Below, in pieces: positions 56,156 to 64,000 of a stretch of 64,000 nt of DNA (within the stretch, counting starts at the first letter, position 1; every line of letters starts with the position of its first letter). The notes beneath the pieces are model-generated. The model did not search any database and was not told where the DNA came from. It was given only the letters and a program-made list of their open reading frames with translations. Where the stretch lies: assembly GCA_035559595.1 (NCBI GenBank), contig DATMBF010000013.1:37487-101486 (forward strand), written 5' to 3'. Made by a program: the position numbers and the translations under genes. Source of the stretch: DATMBF01 sp035559595. GTDB taxonomy: Bacteria; Bacteroidota; Ignavibacteria; UBA10030.

Positions 56156-58279
56156 ATGAAACGCCGTTGTTCAATTATTGTCTTGGGGTTTTTTGTTCTT
56201 TCACCCCTTACAGCCCAAACGTTTACCTATCCCAAGTCAAAGACTGTCGACGTTGTCGAAAACTATCACGGCACTCTTGTTGCAGACCCTTATCGGTGGA
56301 TGGAGAATGAAGAGGATCCCGATCTTAAAGCATGGATCGAAGAACAGAACGCGATCACGTTCGGGTATGTCCGAAGCGTTCCTGAGCGTGACAAAATCAG
56401 GCAGCGACTCACAGCGTTGTGGAATTATCCAAAATACTCCGTCCCGTTCCGGCGAGGGTCTCGGTATTTCTTTTCAAAAAACGACGGCTTACAAAACCAG
56501 TCCGTCGTCTATGTTCAAGAGGGCCTCAAAGGAAAGCCAAAAGTGGTGATCGACCCGAATGCCCTCAGTCCAGACGGTACGGTTGCCCTGACCACGCAGT
56601 CCTACACTCGTGACGGGAGACTTCTTGCCTACGGCCTTTCCAAAAGCGGAAGCGATTGGCAGGAAATTCGGATTCGTGATATCGACACCGGCAAAGATTA
56701 TGATGAAGTGATTCGGTGGTGCAAGTTTGCCAGCATCGGGTGGACAAACGATAAGAAAGGGTTCTTCTACAATCGCTTTCGTGATCCCACCACCGTACCG
56801 AAGGGGGAGGAAAGCTATCATATGAAGGTCTACTGGCACGAATTGGGAACGCCCCAGTCGGCCGACAAGCTCGTATATGAACGCCCGGACGCAAAAGAGC
56901 TCGGTTTCTCTCCAATCGTAACGAACGATGGAAAGTATCTGATTCTCTATGTGTGGAAGGGAACCGATCCCGAAAACCGGATTTACTATCGTGAGGTGAG
57001 AAGCGATACCGACTTCGTTCGGCTACTCGATAAAGCGGATGCAAGTTATGCGTTTATTGATAATATCGGTGCGACATTTTATTTCCAGACAAATCTGAAC
57101 GCTCCGAAGGGTCGCATCGTTGCCATCGACATCAAGAACCCTGATCCCAAGAACTGGAAGGAGATCATTCCTGAGCAGCCGGAACCCATCGCCTTTGTGA
57201 GTATCGTGAATAACCAATTTGTCGTCACCTACATGAAGGATGCCCGTCATCAAGTGAAACTCTTCTCACTTGACGGGAAGTATATCCGTCAGTTAGAATT
57301 ACCGACCATGGGGGCGATCTCGGCATTTTCCGGCGAACGAGAGGACAAAGAGATGTTCTTTAGCTTCACCTCATTTCTCTATCCAACAACGATCTTTCAC
57401 TACGATTTCACCGCAGAGAAGCTCAACATATTCCGATCGCCGGAGGTTGCGTTTGACGTCAACGCCTACGAGACGAAGCAGGTCTTTTGTCGTTCGAAAG
57501 ATGGAACGCAAGTCCCGATCTTCCTGACGCACAAAAAGGGGATAACGCTCGATGGGAACAATCCTACCATCCTCTACGGATACGGTGGATTCAATGTGGA
57601 CATTACTCCGTCGTTTGCCGTTTGGAGGCTCGTCTGGTTAGAGCAAGGCGGCATCTATGCTTCGGCAAATCTCAGAGGTGGGAGTGAATACGGGGAAGAA
57701 TGGCATAAAGCCGGAATGCTCGATAAAAAACAGAATGTGTTCGATGATTTCATTGCCGCCTCGGAGTGGCTCATTCAGAACAACTACACGAATTCCAAGC
57801 GACTGGCGATTTATGGTGCGAGCAATGGCGGGCTTCTGGTTGGGGCCTGCATGCTGCAGCGGCCTGATCTTTTCGGCGCGGTGATTTGCGCTGTCCCTGT
57901 GACCGACATGCTTCGATATCACAAATTCACGATCGGAAGGTACTGGGTCGGTGAGTACGGAAATGCGGAAGAGAACTCCGAGCACTTCAAGTTCATGTAT
58001 GCGTATTCACCGCTTCATAACATCAAGAAGGGCGTTGCCTATCCGCCGACACTCATTACGACTGCCGACCACGATGATCGCGTTGTTCCGGCTCACGCCA
58101 TGAAGTTTGCCGCAACGCTTCAGGACGCAGATGCCGGCGTGAATCCGATCCTGATCCGCATTGAGACGAAAGCCGGGCATGGCGGAGGAAAACCGACCTC
58201 GAAGCAAATCGAGGAGTATGCGGATATCATGGCTTTTCTCGTGAAAACGTTTGGGATGTCATTCGCCGGTGCGCAGTAA
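56156..58279 (+). CDS. Prolyl oligopeptidase family serine peptidase
   Basis: A 707-residue exported peptidase (signal peptide MKRRCSIIVLGFFVLSPLTAQ). After the N-terminal YHGTLVADPYRWMENEEDPDL there is a seven-bladed propeller, then an alpha/beta-hydrolase domain. The triad is Ser in GASNGGLL (about 555), Asp in DHDDRVVP (about 641) and His in AGHGGG (about 673). The ATG at 56156 gives the signal peptide; an upstream in-frame start at 56084 was rejected. It cleaves after proline in short peptides. Confidence 0.94.
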   Translation: MKRRCSIIVLGFFVLSPLTAQTFTYPKSKTVDVVENYHGTLVADPYRWMENEEDPDLKAWIEEQNAITFGYVRSVPERDKIRQRLTALWNYPKYSVPFRRGSRYFFSKNDGLQNQSVVYVQEGLKGKPKVVIDPNALSPDGTVALTTQSYTRDGRLLAYGLSKSGSDWQEIRIRDIDTGKDYDEVIRWCKFASIGWTNDKKGFFYNRFRDPTTVPKGEESYHMKVYWHELGTPQSADKLVYERPDAKELGFSPIVTNDGKYLILYVWKGTDPENRIYYREVRSDTDFVRLLDKADASYAFIDNIGATFYFQTNLNAPKGRIVAIDIKNPDPKNWKEIIPEQPEPIAFVSIVNNQFVVTYMKDARHQVKLFSLDGKYIRQLELPTMGAISAFSGEREDKEMFFSFTSFLYPTTIFHYDFTAEKLNIFRSPEVAFDVNAYETKQVFCRSKDGTQVPIFLTHKKGITLDGNNPTILYGYGGFNVDITPSFAVWRLVWLEQGGIYASANLRGGSEYGEEWHKAGMLDKKQNVFDDFIAASEWLIQNNYTNSKRLAIYGASNGGLLVGACMLQRPDLFGAVICAVPVTDMLRYHKFTIGRYWVGEYGNAEENSEHFKFMYAYSPLHNIKKGVAYPPTLITTADHDDRVVPAHAMKFAATLQDADAGVNPILIRIETKAGHGGGKPTSKQIEEYADIMAFLVKTFGMSFAGAQ

Positions 58280-58306
58280 GAACCCGGCGTTGTCAGAAAG
58301 TCTCTC

Positions 58307-59008
58307 GTGCGTATCGCGATTATTTCTGATATCCATGCTAATCTAGAAGCTCTCACGACAGCGCTGGAAGATATCAAGGAACGGGATGTCGAAAAGATTA
58401 TTTGCCTTGGTGATGTCGTCGGCTACGGTGCCAATCCCAACGAATGCATCGGGCTTGTTCAGAAGCATTGCGAAACAACCCTCCTCGGGAATCATGACAA
58501 GGCGGCAATCGATCTCTCGCTGACGCGCACCTTTACGACCAACGCTCGCGTCGCAGCAGAATGGACGAACCGGAATCTCTCTGCGGATTCAAAACAGTTC
58601 CTTCAATCGCTCCCTCTTTTCAGCAAGCTCCCTGACATCATGTTCGTACATTCCTCCCCGTACGAGCCTGAGGAGTGGCATTACGTCCTCTCTGTTCTCG
58701 ATGCCCTGCATGCATTACGGTCGTTCGATGAAGGTATCTGCTTTATCGGTCATACGCACACTCCTGCTATCTACAGCGACGCCGGTCGGGTCGGTCGGGT
58801 TCGGAAAGGAACGAAGATGCTCGTTAATGTGGGAAGCATCGGCCAGCCGCGCGATGGCAATCCGAGGTTGAGCTACGGTGTATTTGACACCGACGCGTGG
58901 GAGTACGAGAATATTCGAGTGGAGTACGATATCGAGAAGGCGGCGGAGAAGATCATGGAAGCGGGATTGCCCCGCGCCCTCGCGGATCGGCTTTTTCTTG
59001 GGGTGTAA
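58307..59008 (+). CDS. Metallophosphoesterase
   Basis: A 233-residue calcineurin-like phosphoesterase of the YfcE/MJ0936-like group. Metal-binding motifs are SDIHANLEAL (residues 7-16), GDVVGYG, GNHD and GHTHTP. The start is a GTG at 58307. The substrate is unknown; cyclic nucleotides or phosphodiesters are typical for the family. Confidence 0.9.
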   Translation: MRIAIISDIHANLEALTTALEDIKERDVEKIICLGDVVGYGANPNECIGLVQKHCETTLLGNHDKAAIDLSLTRTFTTNARVAAEWTNRNLSADSKQFLQSLPLFSKLPDIMFVHSSPYEPEEWHYVLSVLDALHALRSFDEGICFIGHTHTPAIYSDAGRVGRVRKGTKMLVNVGSIGQPRDGNPRLSYGVFDTDAWEYENIRVEYDIEKAAEKIMEAGLPRALADRLFLGV

Positions 59009-59014
59009 GTGTTC

Positions 59015-59839
59015 TTAAGGGTGGGTCAACAACGCGAGAAGCCTATCTTTCTTCATTGAAGAGACGGCCGCGCACAGTGTTCCGTTTGTTGTCCAGAGAA
59101 CCACGGTATGGTCCGGATGTTCGGGATCGGTGTACCACCCGCTTTGCTCGAGCGCAACTCGCGCAGCAGCAGGCAACTGTAAAGGGGATCCCTCCTTGAG
59201 TGCCTCGGTTTCCATTTGATAGACGTACGTCATGTGGTCGTCCACTTTATAGAGCACATGGGCAAGCTTGACGCCATTGTGTTCCGAGGAGATCGCTCCA
59301 TACCAATCGCAGTTCTCCATCGGCATGATGTTGACGACGAAGCGCACACCGCTCTCACGAAAATACGCGAGCACTCCTTCCGGATAACAGGAGATGAACG
59401 ATGGTTTCAATTCGCCGCTTTGAATGAGGGTGAAGTTCCTGAGCGACTGTCCAATGATGTCGTTGGTGGGTGGATGGGGGTCGGGTTTTTGGGAGAATTG
59501 AGGCGGAGCGAAAAGGAGCACTACGGCAAGCACTGCAATTCCTAAGGCAACAACGGGTGAAGGAAGGAACCTCTCCATAAAGCGTTTGTCCGTTGCTGTT
59601 CGTTCGCGGCGAATCTGGTCGGCAATTGCGGCGTACAGTGACTGTGGCACCGAAGCGCGCGGAACTTTGGCGCGAACGATACTCTTACCCAGCAGTTCGA
59701 ATTCATAAGAATTTCTGCACGGTGGACAGAGGTTGAGGTGATCGAAGAATTCTTTGTGAATGCTTCGAGGCAGCGAGCCGTCGATCGCATCACCTAAGTG
59801 CTTATCGATCTCACCGCAGGTCATTGGTATATCCACCAA
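59015..59839 (-). CDS. Zinc-binding anti-sigma factor
   Basis: A 274-residue membrane protein with an N-terminal ZAS motif (HLNLCPPC, His-x3-Cys-x2-Cys, about residues 34-41) that binds ECF sigma factors. One transmembrane helix follows (about 94-110), then a periplasmic sensor domain of about 160 residues with Cys at about 151 and 178. It starts six bases after the sigma gene, so it should be its cognate inhibitor. Confidence 0.88.
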   Translation of the reverse strand: MVDIPMTCGEIDKHLGDAIDGSLPRSIHKEFFDHLNLCPPCRNSYEFELLGKSIVRAKVPRASVPQSLYAAIADQIRRERTATDKRFMERFLPSPVVALGIAVLAVVLLFAPPQFSQKPDPHPPTNDIIGQSLRNFTLIQSGELKPSFISCYPEGVLAYFRESGVRFVVNIMPMENCDWYGAISSEHNGVKLAHVLYKVDDHMTYVYQMETEALKEGSPLQLPAAARVALEQSGWYTDPEHPDHTVVLWTTNGTLCAAVSSMKKDRLLALLTHP

Positions 59840-59845
59840 CGGGTT

Positions 59846-60445
59846 TCAGTCATGTGCTATCACACCCTGTTTCTTTGCGTACTCGAGAAGCTTCGCCTGG
59901 AGGAGTTTTCGCCCGCGATGCAATCGTGAACGAACAGTACCAATGGGCACATCAATGAATTCCGCAATCTCCTCGTAAGTTAATCCTTCAATATCACAAA
60001 GAATAACGACCGTTCGAAAATCTTCCGGTAGGCTCTCGAGCGCTTTGACAACTTCGTCGCTCAACAGTCCGCTGAACAGCTTTTCCTGGAGGTCGTTGGA
60101 ATCGGTAAACTGGGCGCGGATGGAGTTGTAGAAATTCTCCACATCGGTGTAATCAACCTTGTCCGGCTCTTTCGTTTCCTTCCGGTAGCGGTTGATGTAC
60201 GAGTTCTTCATGATGCGGAAGAGCCACGCCCGGATGTTCGTCCCCTTTTCGTACTTATCCCAGAACCGATATGCTTTCAGGTAGGTTTCCTGAAGCAGGT
60301 CTCTCGCATCATCTTCGTTGCCGGTCGTCCGGAGGGCGAAGTTGTAGAGAACATCCATATGTGGCAACGCTTCTCGCTCGAACTCCTCATGCCTGGCTTT
60401 CAGCCGGGTCGTGCGCGAGATTAATGCGAGGAGAATTGGTACCAT
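59846..60445 (-). CDS. ECF RNA polymerase sigma factor
   Basis: A 199-residue sigma-70 family factor with only regions 2 and 4. Region 2 shows DDARDLLQETYLKAYRFWDKY and IRAWLFRIMKNSYINRYR. Region 4 shows LPEDFRTVVILCDIEGLTYEEIAEFIDVPIGTVRSRLHRGR. It is co-transcribed with the zinc-binding anti-sigma factor downstream. The start may lie some codons further in, since the first 20 residues are not conserved. Confidence 0.95.
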   Translation of the reverse strand: MVPILLALISRTTRLKARHEEFEREALPHMDVLYNFALRTTGNEDDARDLLQETYLKAYRFWDKYEKGTNIRAWLFRIMKNSYINRYRKETKEPDKVDYTDVENFYNSIRAQFTDSNDLQEKLFSGLLSDEVVKALESLPEDFRTVVILCDIEGLTYEEIAEFIDVPIGTVRSRLHRGRKLLQAKLLEYAKKQGVIAHD

Positions 60446-60635
60446 GGGCCGCCTGAGTCATACAACGTCCCGACGAGGCGACCACCCTCTCAACAGGGAA
60501 ACGAAAACACAAGTTCCAAACTGGGAAAGGTTCTCGGCGGGGTATCGTTGTCGTGGAAATTTGTCTGGAAAATACGTATTCCGCAGTCCGATATCAAGTC
60601 CCGACATCACTGTGGAGCAGCAATCGCGGGGAAAG

Positions 60636-61949
60636 TTAACGATTTATCAGGGATTCGAGTTCGGGCAGGGTAAGCGCGCGTTCAAGACCGATAGTCGATC
60701 CGTCGACGGGCTTTCCGCCAAGGTCGACAACGCGGTACGCAATGAAGGGGGAAAGATCTCCGATCTCCACAATCTTTCCGACACGCACGACGTCGCCGCC
60801 TCGAAGTTCCTCTTCGTAATTGATACCGATATCGACCCTCACGGAAGGAATAGTGGAACTGAAGGAGAGCTGTGCGTTGCGGATAAGAAGGTCGCACATC
60901 AACTTCATATTGTAGGGGAGCCGCTCGTACGAGAGACGATCAGATTGTTCATAAGCCCCCGTTGCAATTGCGTACAGGGACACGATGAGTCCGACGAAGT
61001 TCAGCTTGCGGAGAAACATTTTTTCCGGATCATTTGGCCAGCCGCCAGATTCCACCAGAATCGTGCTTGATCCCCACATCTGAACATTATCGCCGAAAGC
61101 CCTGGGCTCAAAAGTGTCATCGTACTTTGCGACATGGCCGGGAATGAATTGCGCCATAACATCGGCGAACAGGGCTGCCAGATGTTTTGCGCGAAGGCGA
61201 GAGGGCGTATCTGTCTTCGCTTCGTCCGACGCCGGAGCAAGCAACGCAATGGCGGTAACTTTTTTCGTCGTACCAACAGTATAACGAGGATCCTGGTCGT
61301 GGAGATTAAAAGCGAAGTCGGGCTTGTAGTGTTGGTGAACTTGCTTCAAGATCTTCGCTTCGGGTGTGACGAGCGCGAGGGCATCCCGGTTCATATCGAT
61401 CATCTGCACTGTGCGGCGTTGAAATCGTTCCGCCCCGTCCGGATTAAGCATTGGGAGCATGAGCAGTGTGAGATTTTCCCGAATCGCCTTTGCTGCAGGA
61501 TGGTTCGGCGCAACAGAAAAGAACCGAACCATGTCAAGAATCGCCATTGTCGCCGTTGGCTCATCTCCATGCATTTGTGACCAAAGCAGAGCTTTTTTGG
61601 GGCCATTCCCAAAACGATAGAGGTGAATCGGACGACCCTCGGCCGATGTTCCAACCTGCTCAGTGTCAAGAATCCCGTCGTCCCGGAAGGGTCTTAGCCA
61701 GTCGATTAACTCGTACTGACGGAATCGGTTGCTCGTGATCTGCTTCTGCGCATAATTGTCGTAGCTTTGAAAAAGGTCTCCGGCGAGGGCATGGAGAGCG
61801 GCTTGTTGGGAAATAGATTTCGGGTTCATGCACGAAACGAGAAGGAAGGAACAGAGAGAAAAGATCCACAACGCGAGAGGAATGTGGAACGAATCAGGTT
61901 GAGCGAGGTGGCTTGAATGAGTGATGGCACAACGAGATAGAACAATCAT
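60636..61949 (-). CDS. M14 family metallocarboxypeptidase, probable lipoprotein
   Basis: A 437-residue zinc carboxypeptidase. Zinc ligands are His and Glu in MHGDEPTA, with the third His in FNLHDQDPRYT. The substrate-binding Arg is in DMNRDAL and the catalytic Glu in TILVESGGW. A hydrophobic N-terminal segment ending LLVSC at about residue 40 looks like a lipobox, so it is probably exported as a lipoprotein. It is followed by a 190-bp gap before the sigma factor gene. Confidence 0.88.
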   Translation of the reverse strand: MIVLSRCAITHSSHLAQPDSFHIPLALWIFSLCSFLLVSCMNPKSISQQAALHALAGDLFQSYDNYAQKQITSNRFRQYELIDWLRPFRDDGILDTEQVGTSAEGRPIHLYRFGNGPKKALLWSQMHGDEPTATMAILDMVRFFSVAPNHPAAKAIRENLTLLMLPMLNPDGAERFQRRTVQMIDMNRDALALVTPEAKILKQVHQHYKPDFAFNLHDQDPRYTVGTTKKVTAIALLAPASDEAKTDTPSRLRAKHLAALFADVMAQFIPGHVAKYDDTFEPRAFGDNVQMWGSSTILVESGGWPNDPEKMFLRKLNFVGLIVSLYAIATGAYEQSDRLSYERLPYNMKLMCDLLIRNAQLSFSSTIPSVRVDIGINYEEELRGGDVVRVGKIVEIGDLSPFIAYRVVDLGGKPVDGSTIGLERALTLPELESLINR

Positions 61950-62053
61950 TTCATAACTGCTTGATGAAAATGCCTCACCATTTAGGAAGATTTTGAGTGA
62001 AAATCAACCTGGGGTCGACACCCGGAGACTTTGGAGGTTGGAGATTGCACGAT

Positions 62054-62082
62054 TTGACATTCAGAAGGCTGTTCTTTATATT
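62054..62082 (+). promoter_or_regulatory. Near-consensus sigma-70 promoter for BMC genes
   Basis: TTGACA (perfect -35) and TATATT (one mismatch to TATAAT) are separated by exactly 17 bp, 60 bp upstream of the first BMC shell ATG. AAGGAG follows at about 62128. Confidence 0.7.
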
Positions 62083-62141
62083 GCCGCGTGCTCCCCGTTG
62101 ATTGCGGGGGTTCATCTTCACCTTTCCTAAGGAGAATCTCA

Positions 62142-62438
62142 ATGTCAGACATATCGCTTGATGCGCTTGGAATGGTAGAAACCAAGGGACTCGTCGGCGC
62201 AATCGAGGCGGCGGATGCAATGGTTAAAGCGGCTAAAGTGACGCTCATTGGCAAGGAGCAGATCGGCGGTGGGTATGTTACGGTCATGGTTCGCGGCGAT
62301 GTCGGAGCAGTGAAAGCAGCGACCGATGCGGGAGCAGCAGCCGCGCAGCGAGTGGGTGAGCTTGTTTCGGTTCACGTCATCCCGCGTCCGCATAGCGACG
62401 TTGAGATGATTCTTCCTAAACGACCTGCACAAAAGTAG
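62142..62438 (+). CDS. BMC-domain microcompartment shell protein
   Basis: A 98-residue single-BMC (Pfam00936) shell protein that forms hexamers tiling a bacterial microcompartment. The signature GMVETKGLVGAIEAADAMVKAAKV is at the N-terminus, followed by GGGYVTVMVRGDVGAVKAATDAGAAAA and VHVIPRPH. The ATG at 62142 has AAGGAG upstream. No cargo enzyme is visible in the window. Confidence 0.95.
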   Translation: MSDISLDALGMVETKGLVGAIEAADAMVKAAKVTLIGKEQIGGGYVTVMVRGDVGAVKAATDAGAAAAQRVGELVSVHVIPRPHSDVEMILPKRPAQK

Positions 62439-62444
62439 TGTTTG

Positions 62445-62484
62445 AGACTCCCGGAGCCGCAATGGAGTCGGGAGTCTTTCTTTT
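62445..62484 (+). terminator. Hairpin terminator between the two BMC genes
   Basis: AGACTCCCG (62445-62453) pairs with CGGGAGTCT (62469-62477), followed by TTCTTTT. It lies in the 53-bp gap between the shell genes and may lower expression of the second one. Confidence 0.7.
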
Positions 62485-62491
62485 CCCACCT

Positions 62492-63052
62492 ATGTCTCAG
62501 TACGCGCTCGGATTGGTTGAAACCAAAGGGCTCGTTGGCGCTATTGAAGCTGCCGATGCAATGGTGAAGACTGCCAATGTTGTTCTCATTGGAAAGGAGA
62601 GAACTGATCCCGCGATGATTACCGTGAAGATCGTGGGAGACACAGCTGCAGTGCGTTCTGCGGTAGAAGCGGGAGCAGCGGCAGCTGAGCGCGTGAGTCA
62701 GCTGATCTCGAAGCATGTCATTCCGCGACCAGCAGAGGGGATGGAAGATCTCATCTTCGCCCGCGCCTCACGATCGAAAGAGGAGGTTGAAATGATCCTC
62801 GCGACTGGAAGGGGAGCGGAGGAGGATGAATTACCGGAGGATGAAGTTCTCCCCGAGGAACCGTACGAAAAGCCGAACGGTTTAACGCCTGAACAGGAAA
62901 AGTATTACGAGAAACTCAACGCGATGACCGTCCACGAGCTCCGTCGGTTTGCCCGCGGCGTTGAGGGACTTTCGATTTACGGAAGAGAGATTTCGAAGGC
63001 CAACAAGAAGCAACTTCTTGAAGAATTGATGCGCGTGCGAATGAAAAAATAA
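62492..63052 (+). CDS. BMC-domain shell protein with C-terminal extension
   Basis: A 186-residue BMC shell protein. The BMC domain (about 1-90) reads GLVETKGLVGAIEAADAMVKTANV and VSKHVIPRP-like. An acidic linker follows (about 115-130), then a helical C-terminal domain with LNAMTVHELRRFARGVEGL and NKKQLLEELMRV, which resembles a SAP/Rho-N-like helical unit. The extension could bind cargo or nucleic acid. The ATG at 62492 is chosen because it begins the conserved MSQYALGLVETKG. Confidence 0.9.
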   Translation: MSQYALGLVETKGLVGAIEAADAMVKTANVVLIGKERTDPAMITVKIVGDTAAVRSAVEAGAAAAERVSQLISKHVIPRPAEGMEDLIFARASRSKEEVEMILATGRGAEEDELPEDEVLPEEPYEKPNGLTPEQEKYYEKLNAMTVHELRRFARGVEGLSIYGREISKANKKQLLEELMRVRMKK

Positions 63053-63153
63053 GCACTTCGCAACCCCCTGGGACGGCTTCTCCTTTCCCCCACTTCAGTT
63101 CCGTGGTAATGGCATTTCTCCAATGACAGTTTCACAAAGATGATTGTGGTTGT

Positions 63154-64000
63154 ATGCTCCAATTCTTCTTGAGAGCGGGTATTGTCGCTTCTCTCTTCTT
63201 GTCTCTTCCTGTTCTTCTTCTGCCTCAACAACTTCCCTTCAAGCAGTACAACCGGGCAACAGGTCTGCCAAGCGATTATATCCTCTGCATGCTGCAAGAT
63301 CGTCGTGGCTTTCTCTGGTTTGGAACGGACCGTGGCGCGAGCCGGTACGACGGCCGCTCCTTCAAAACCTACACCGCGGCCAACGGATTGGGTAGTAATT
63401 TCGTTCGGAGAATTTTCGAGGATCGTGAGGGCAACATCTGGTTCGGATTAATCGAAGGCGGAATCTCCGTGCTCACGGGTACAACGATGAAGAGGTACCG
63501 TGCAGCGGATGGATTTACCAGCGACAACGTTTTAGCAATTGCGCAGGACCGTGAGGGAAGGATGTACTTCAAGACCGATCGGGGGATTTCGATTCTTGCA
63601 GAGACTCGATTTCTCCAGCTTCCCACGAAAACAGGGTCCAACGTAATGTCTGAACTTCCGGACGGCACAGTCGCATTCTATGATTCTCTTTCTCTCTACC
63701 GTATTGTCTTCGAGGGTGCGAAATTTCCTCGACTCCAAGAATTACAGGTGCCATCATTGAAAGAGTTCGCGGTGAGCCACGCCGGCCCGCAAGAAATGCG
63801 CCTCCTTCCAAATGGGGAGGTATGCATCGTTGGGCGCTATGGTGCGCTGTTCATCGCTTACATCCTCACCCCCCAGCCGTCCGTACGGTGGCTTGAACGC
63901 ACTAAGCAATTCATGGATGTTGCCGAGCGCGACAGCACACTTTGGCTCATCATGGAAAACATTCCCCACCTCGTTTCGATACGCAACGGCACAATTACGT
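63154..64000 (+). CDS. Regulator-propeller sensor protein, 5' part
   Basis: The frame is open from an ATG at 63154 to the window edge. It starts with a signal peptide (LFLSLPVLLLP) and continues with two-component-regulator propeller repeats: LPSDYILCMLQDRRGFLWFG, GLGSNFVRRIFEDREGNIWFG and TSDNVLAIAQDREGRMYF. Such proteins are usually hybrid sensors with a periplasmic propeller and cytoplasmic kinase domains; the C-terminus is outside the window. Confidence 0.85.
   Translation, partial: MLQFFLRAGIVASLFLSLPVLLLPQQLPFKQYNRATGLPSDYILCMLQDRRGFLWFGTDRGASRYDGRSFKTYTAANGLGSNFVRRIFEDREGNIWFGLIEGGISVLTGTTMKRYRAADGFTSDNVLAIAQDREGRMYFKTDRGISILAETRFLQLPTKTGSNVMSELPDGTVAFYDSLSLYRIVFEGAKFPRLQELQVPSLKEFAVSHAGPQEMRLLPNGEVCIVGRYGALFIAYILTPQPSVRWLERTKQFMDVAERDSTLWLIMENIPHLVSIRNGTIT

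Overview
This window is the replication-origin region of a Gram-negative bacterial chromosome followed by an accessory stretch. On one side of the origin lie rpmH-rnpA-yidD-yidC-mnmE-mnmG on the minus strand. On the other side lie dnaA-dnaN-recF-DUF721-gyrB-gyrA on the plus strand. A cluster of DnaA boxes (about 5207-5461) sits between rpmH and dnaA, and a perfect match to the bacterial parS consensus (890-905) lies in the 18-bp gap between mnmE and mnmG. This gene order, the many secreted proteins, the lipobox- and outer-membrane-type families and the BMC shell genes suggest a member of the Bacteroidota/Chlorobiota (Ignavibacteria-like) group. The lineage is an inference; no rRNA or tRNA was seen.

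Layout. 1-5006: RNA and membrane-protein maturation genes (-). 5007-14931: origin and replication/topology genes (+). 14951-17370: a two-gene envelope pair of the TIGR03545/TIGR03546 type (-). 17565-28010: a type I-B (Tneap/Cst) CRISPR-Cas locus. It holds a 24-repeat array, cas6-cas8(cst1)-cas7(cst2)-cas5t-cas3, a second cas6 and a DUF4143 ATPase. There is no intact cas4, cas1 or cas2: a 69-codon cas4 stub runs directly into the first CRISPR repeat, so a deletion appears to have removed the adaptation module and the leader. 28058-31178: a decayed zone with REP-like palindromes, cas6 and ImmA-like remnants, a divergent pair of phage-type regulators and a truncated YCII gene.

31200-35458: a MacAB/Lol-like ABC export operon whose last permease has an apparent frameshift. 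35577-39642: DUF4175 and DUF4159 envelope genes. 39684-47266: a four-gene defence operon (membrane protein, type III-like Mod methyltransferase, AlbA_2/Schlafen-HATPase protein, Res helicase-nuclease) with tightly coupled starts. 47385-48184: a cNMP-binding protein and a stand-alone receiver.

48531-54476: a secreted amidohydrolase pair coupled to a DsbD-N-like protein and a thioredoxin-fold protein. 54686-59008: a GAF-SpoIIE phosphatase, prolyl oligopeptidase and metallophosphoesterase. 59015-60445: an ECF sigma factor with its zinc-binding anti-sigma factor. 60636-61949: an M14 carboxypeptidase lipoprotein. 62054-63052: two bacterial microcompartment shell genes behind a near-consensus sigma-70 promoter. 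63154-end: the start of a regulator-propeller sensor protein.

How the parts work together. The origin half handles initiation (DnaA, parS), the sliding clamp, gap repair and supercoiling. The middle is a defence island. Its CRISPR system keeps the interference genes but can probably no longer acquire spacers on its own. The last third is cell-envelope, secreted-hydrolase and stress-signalling functions.
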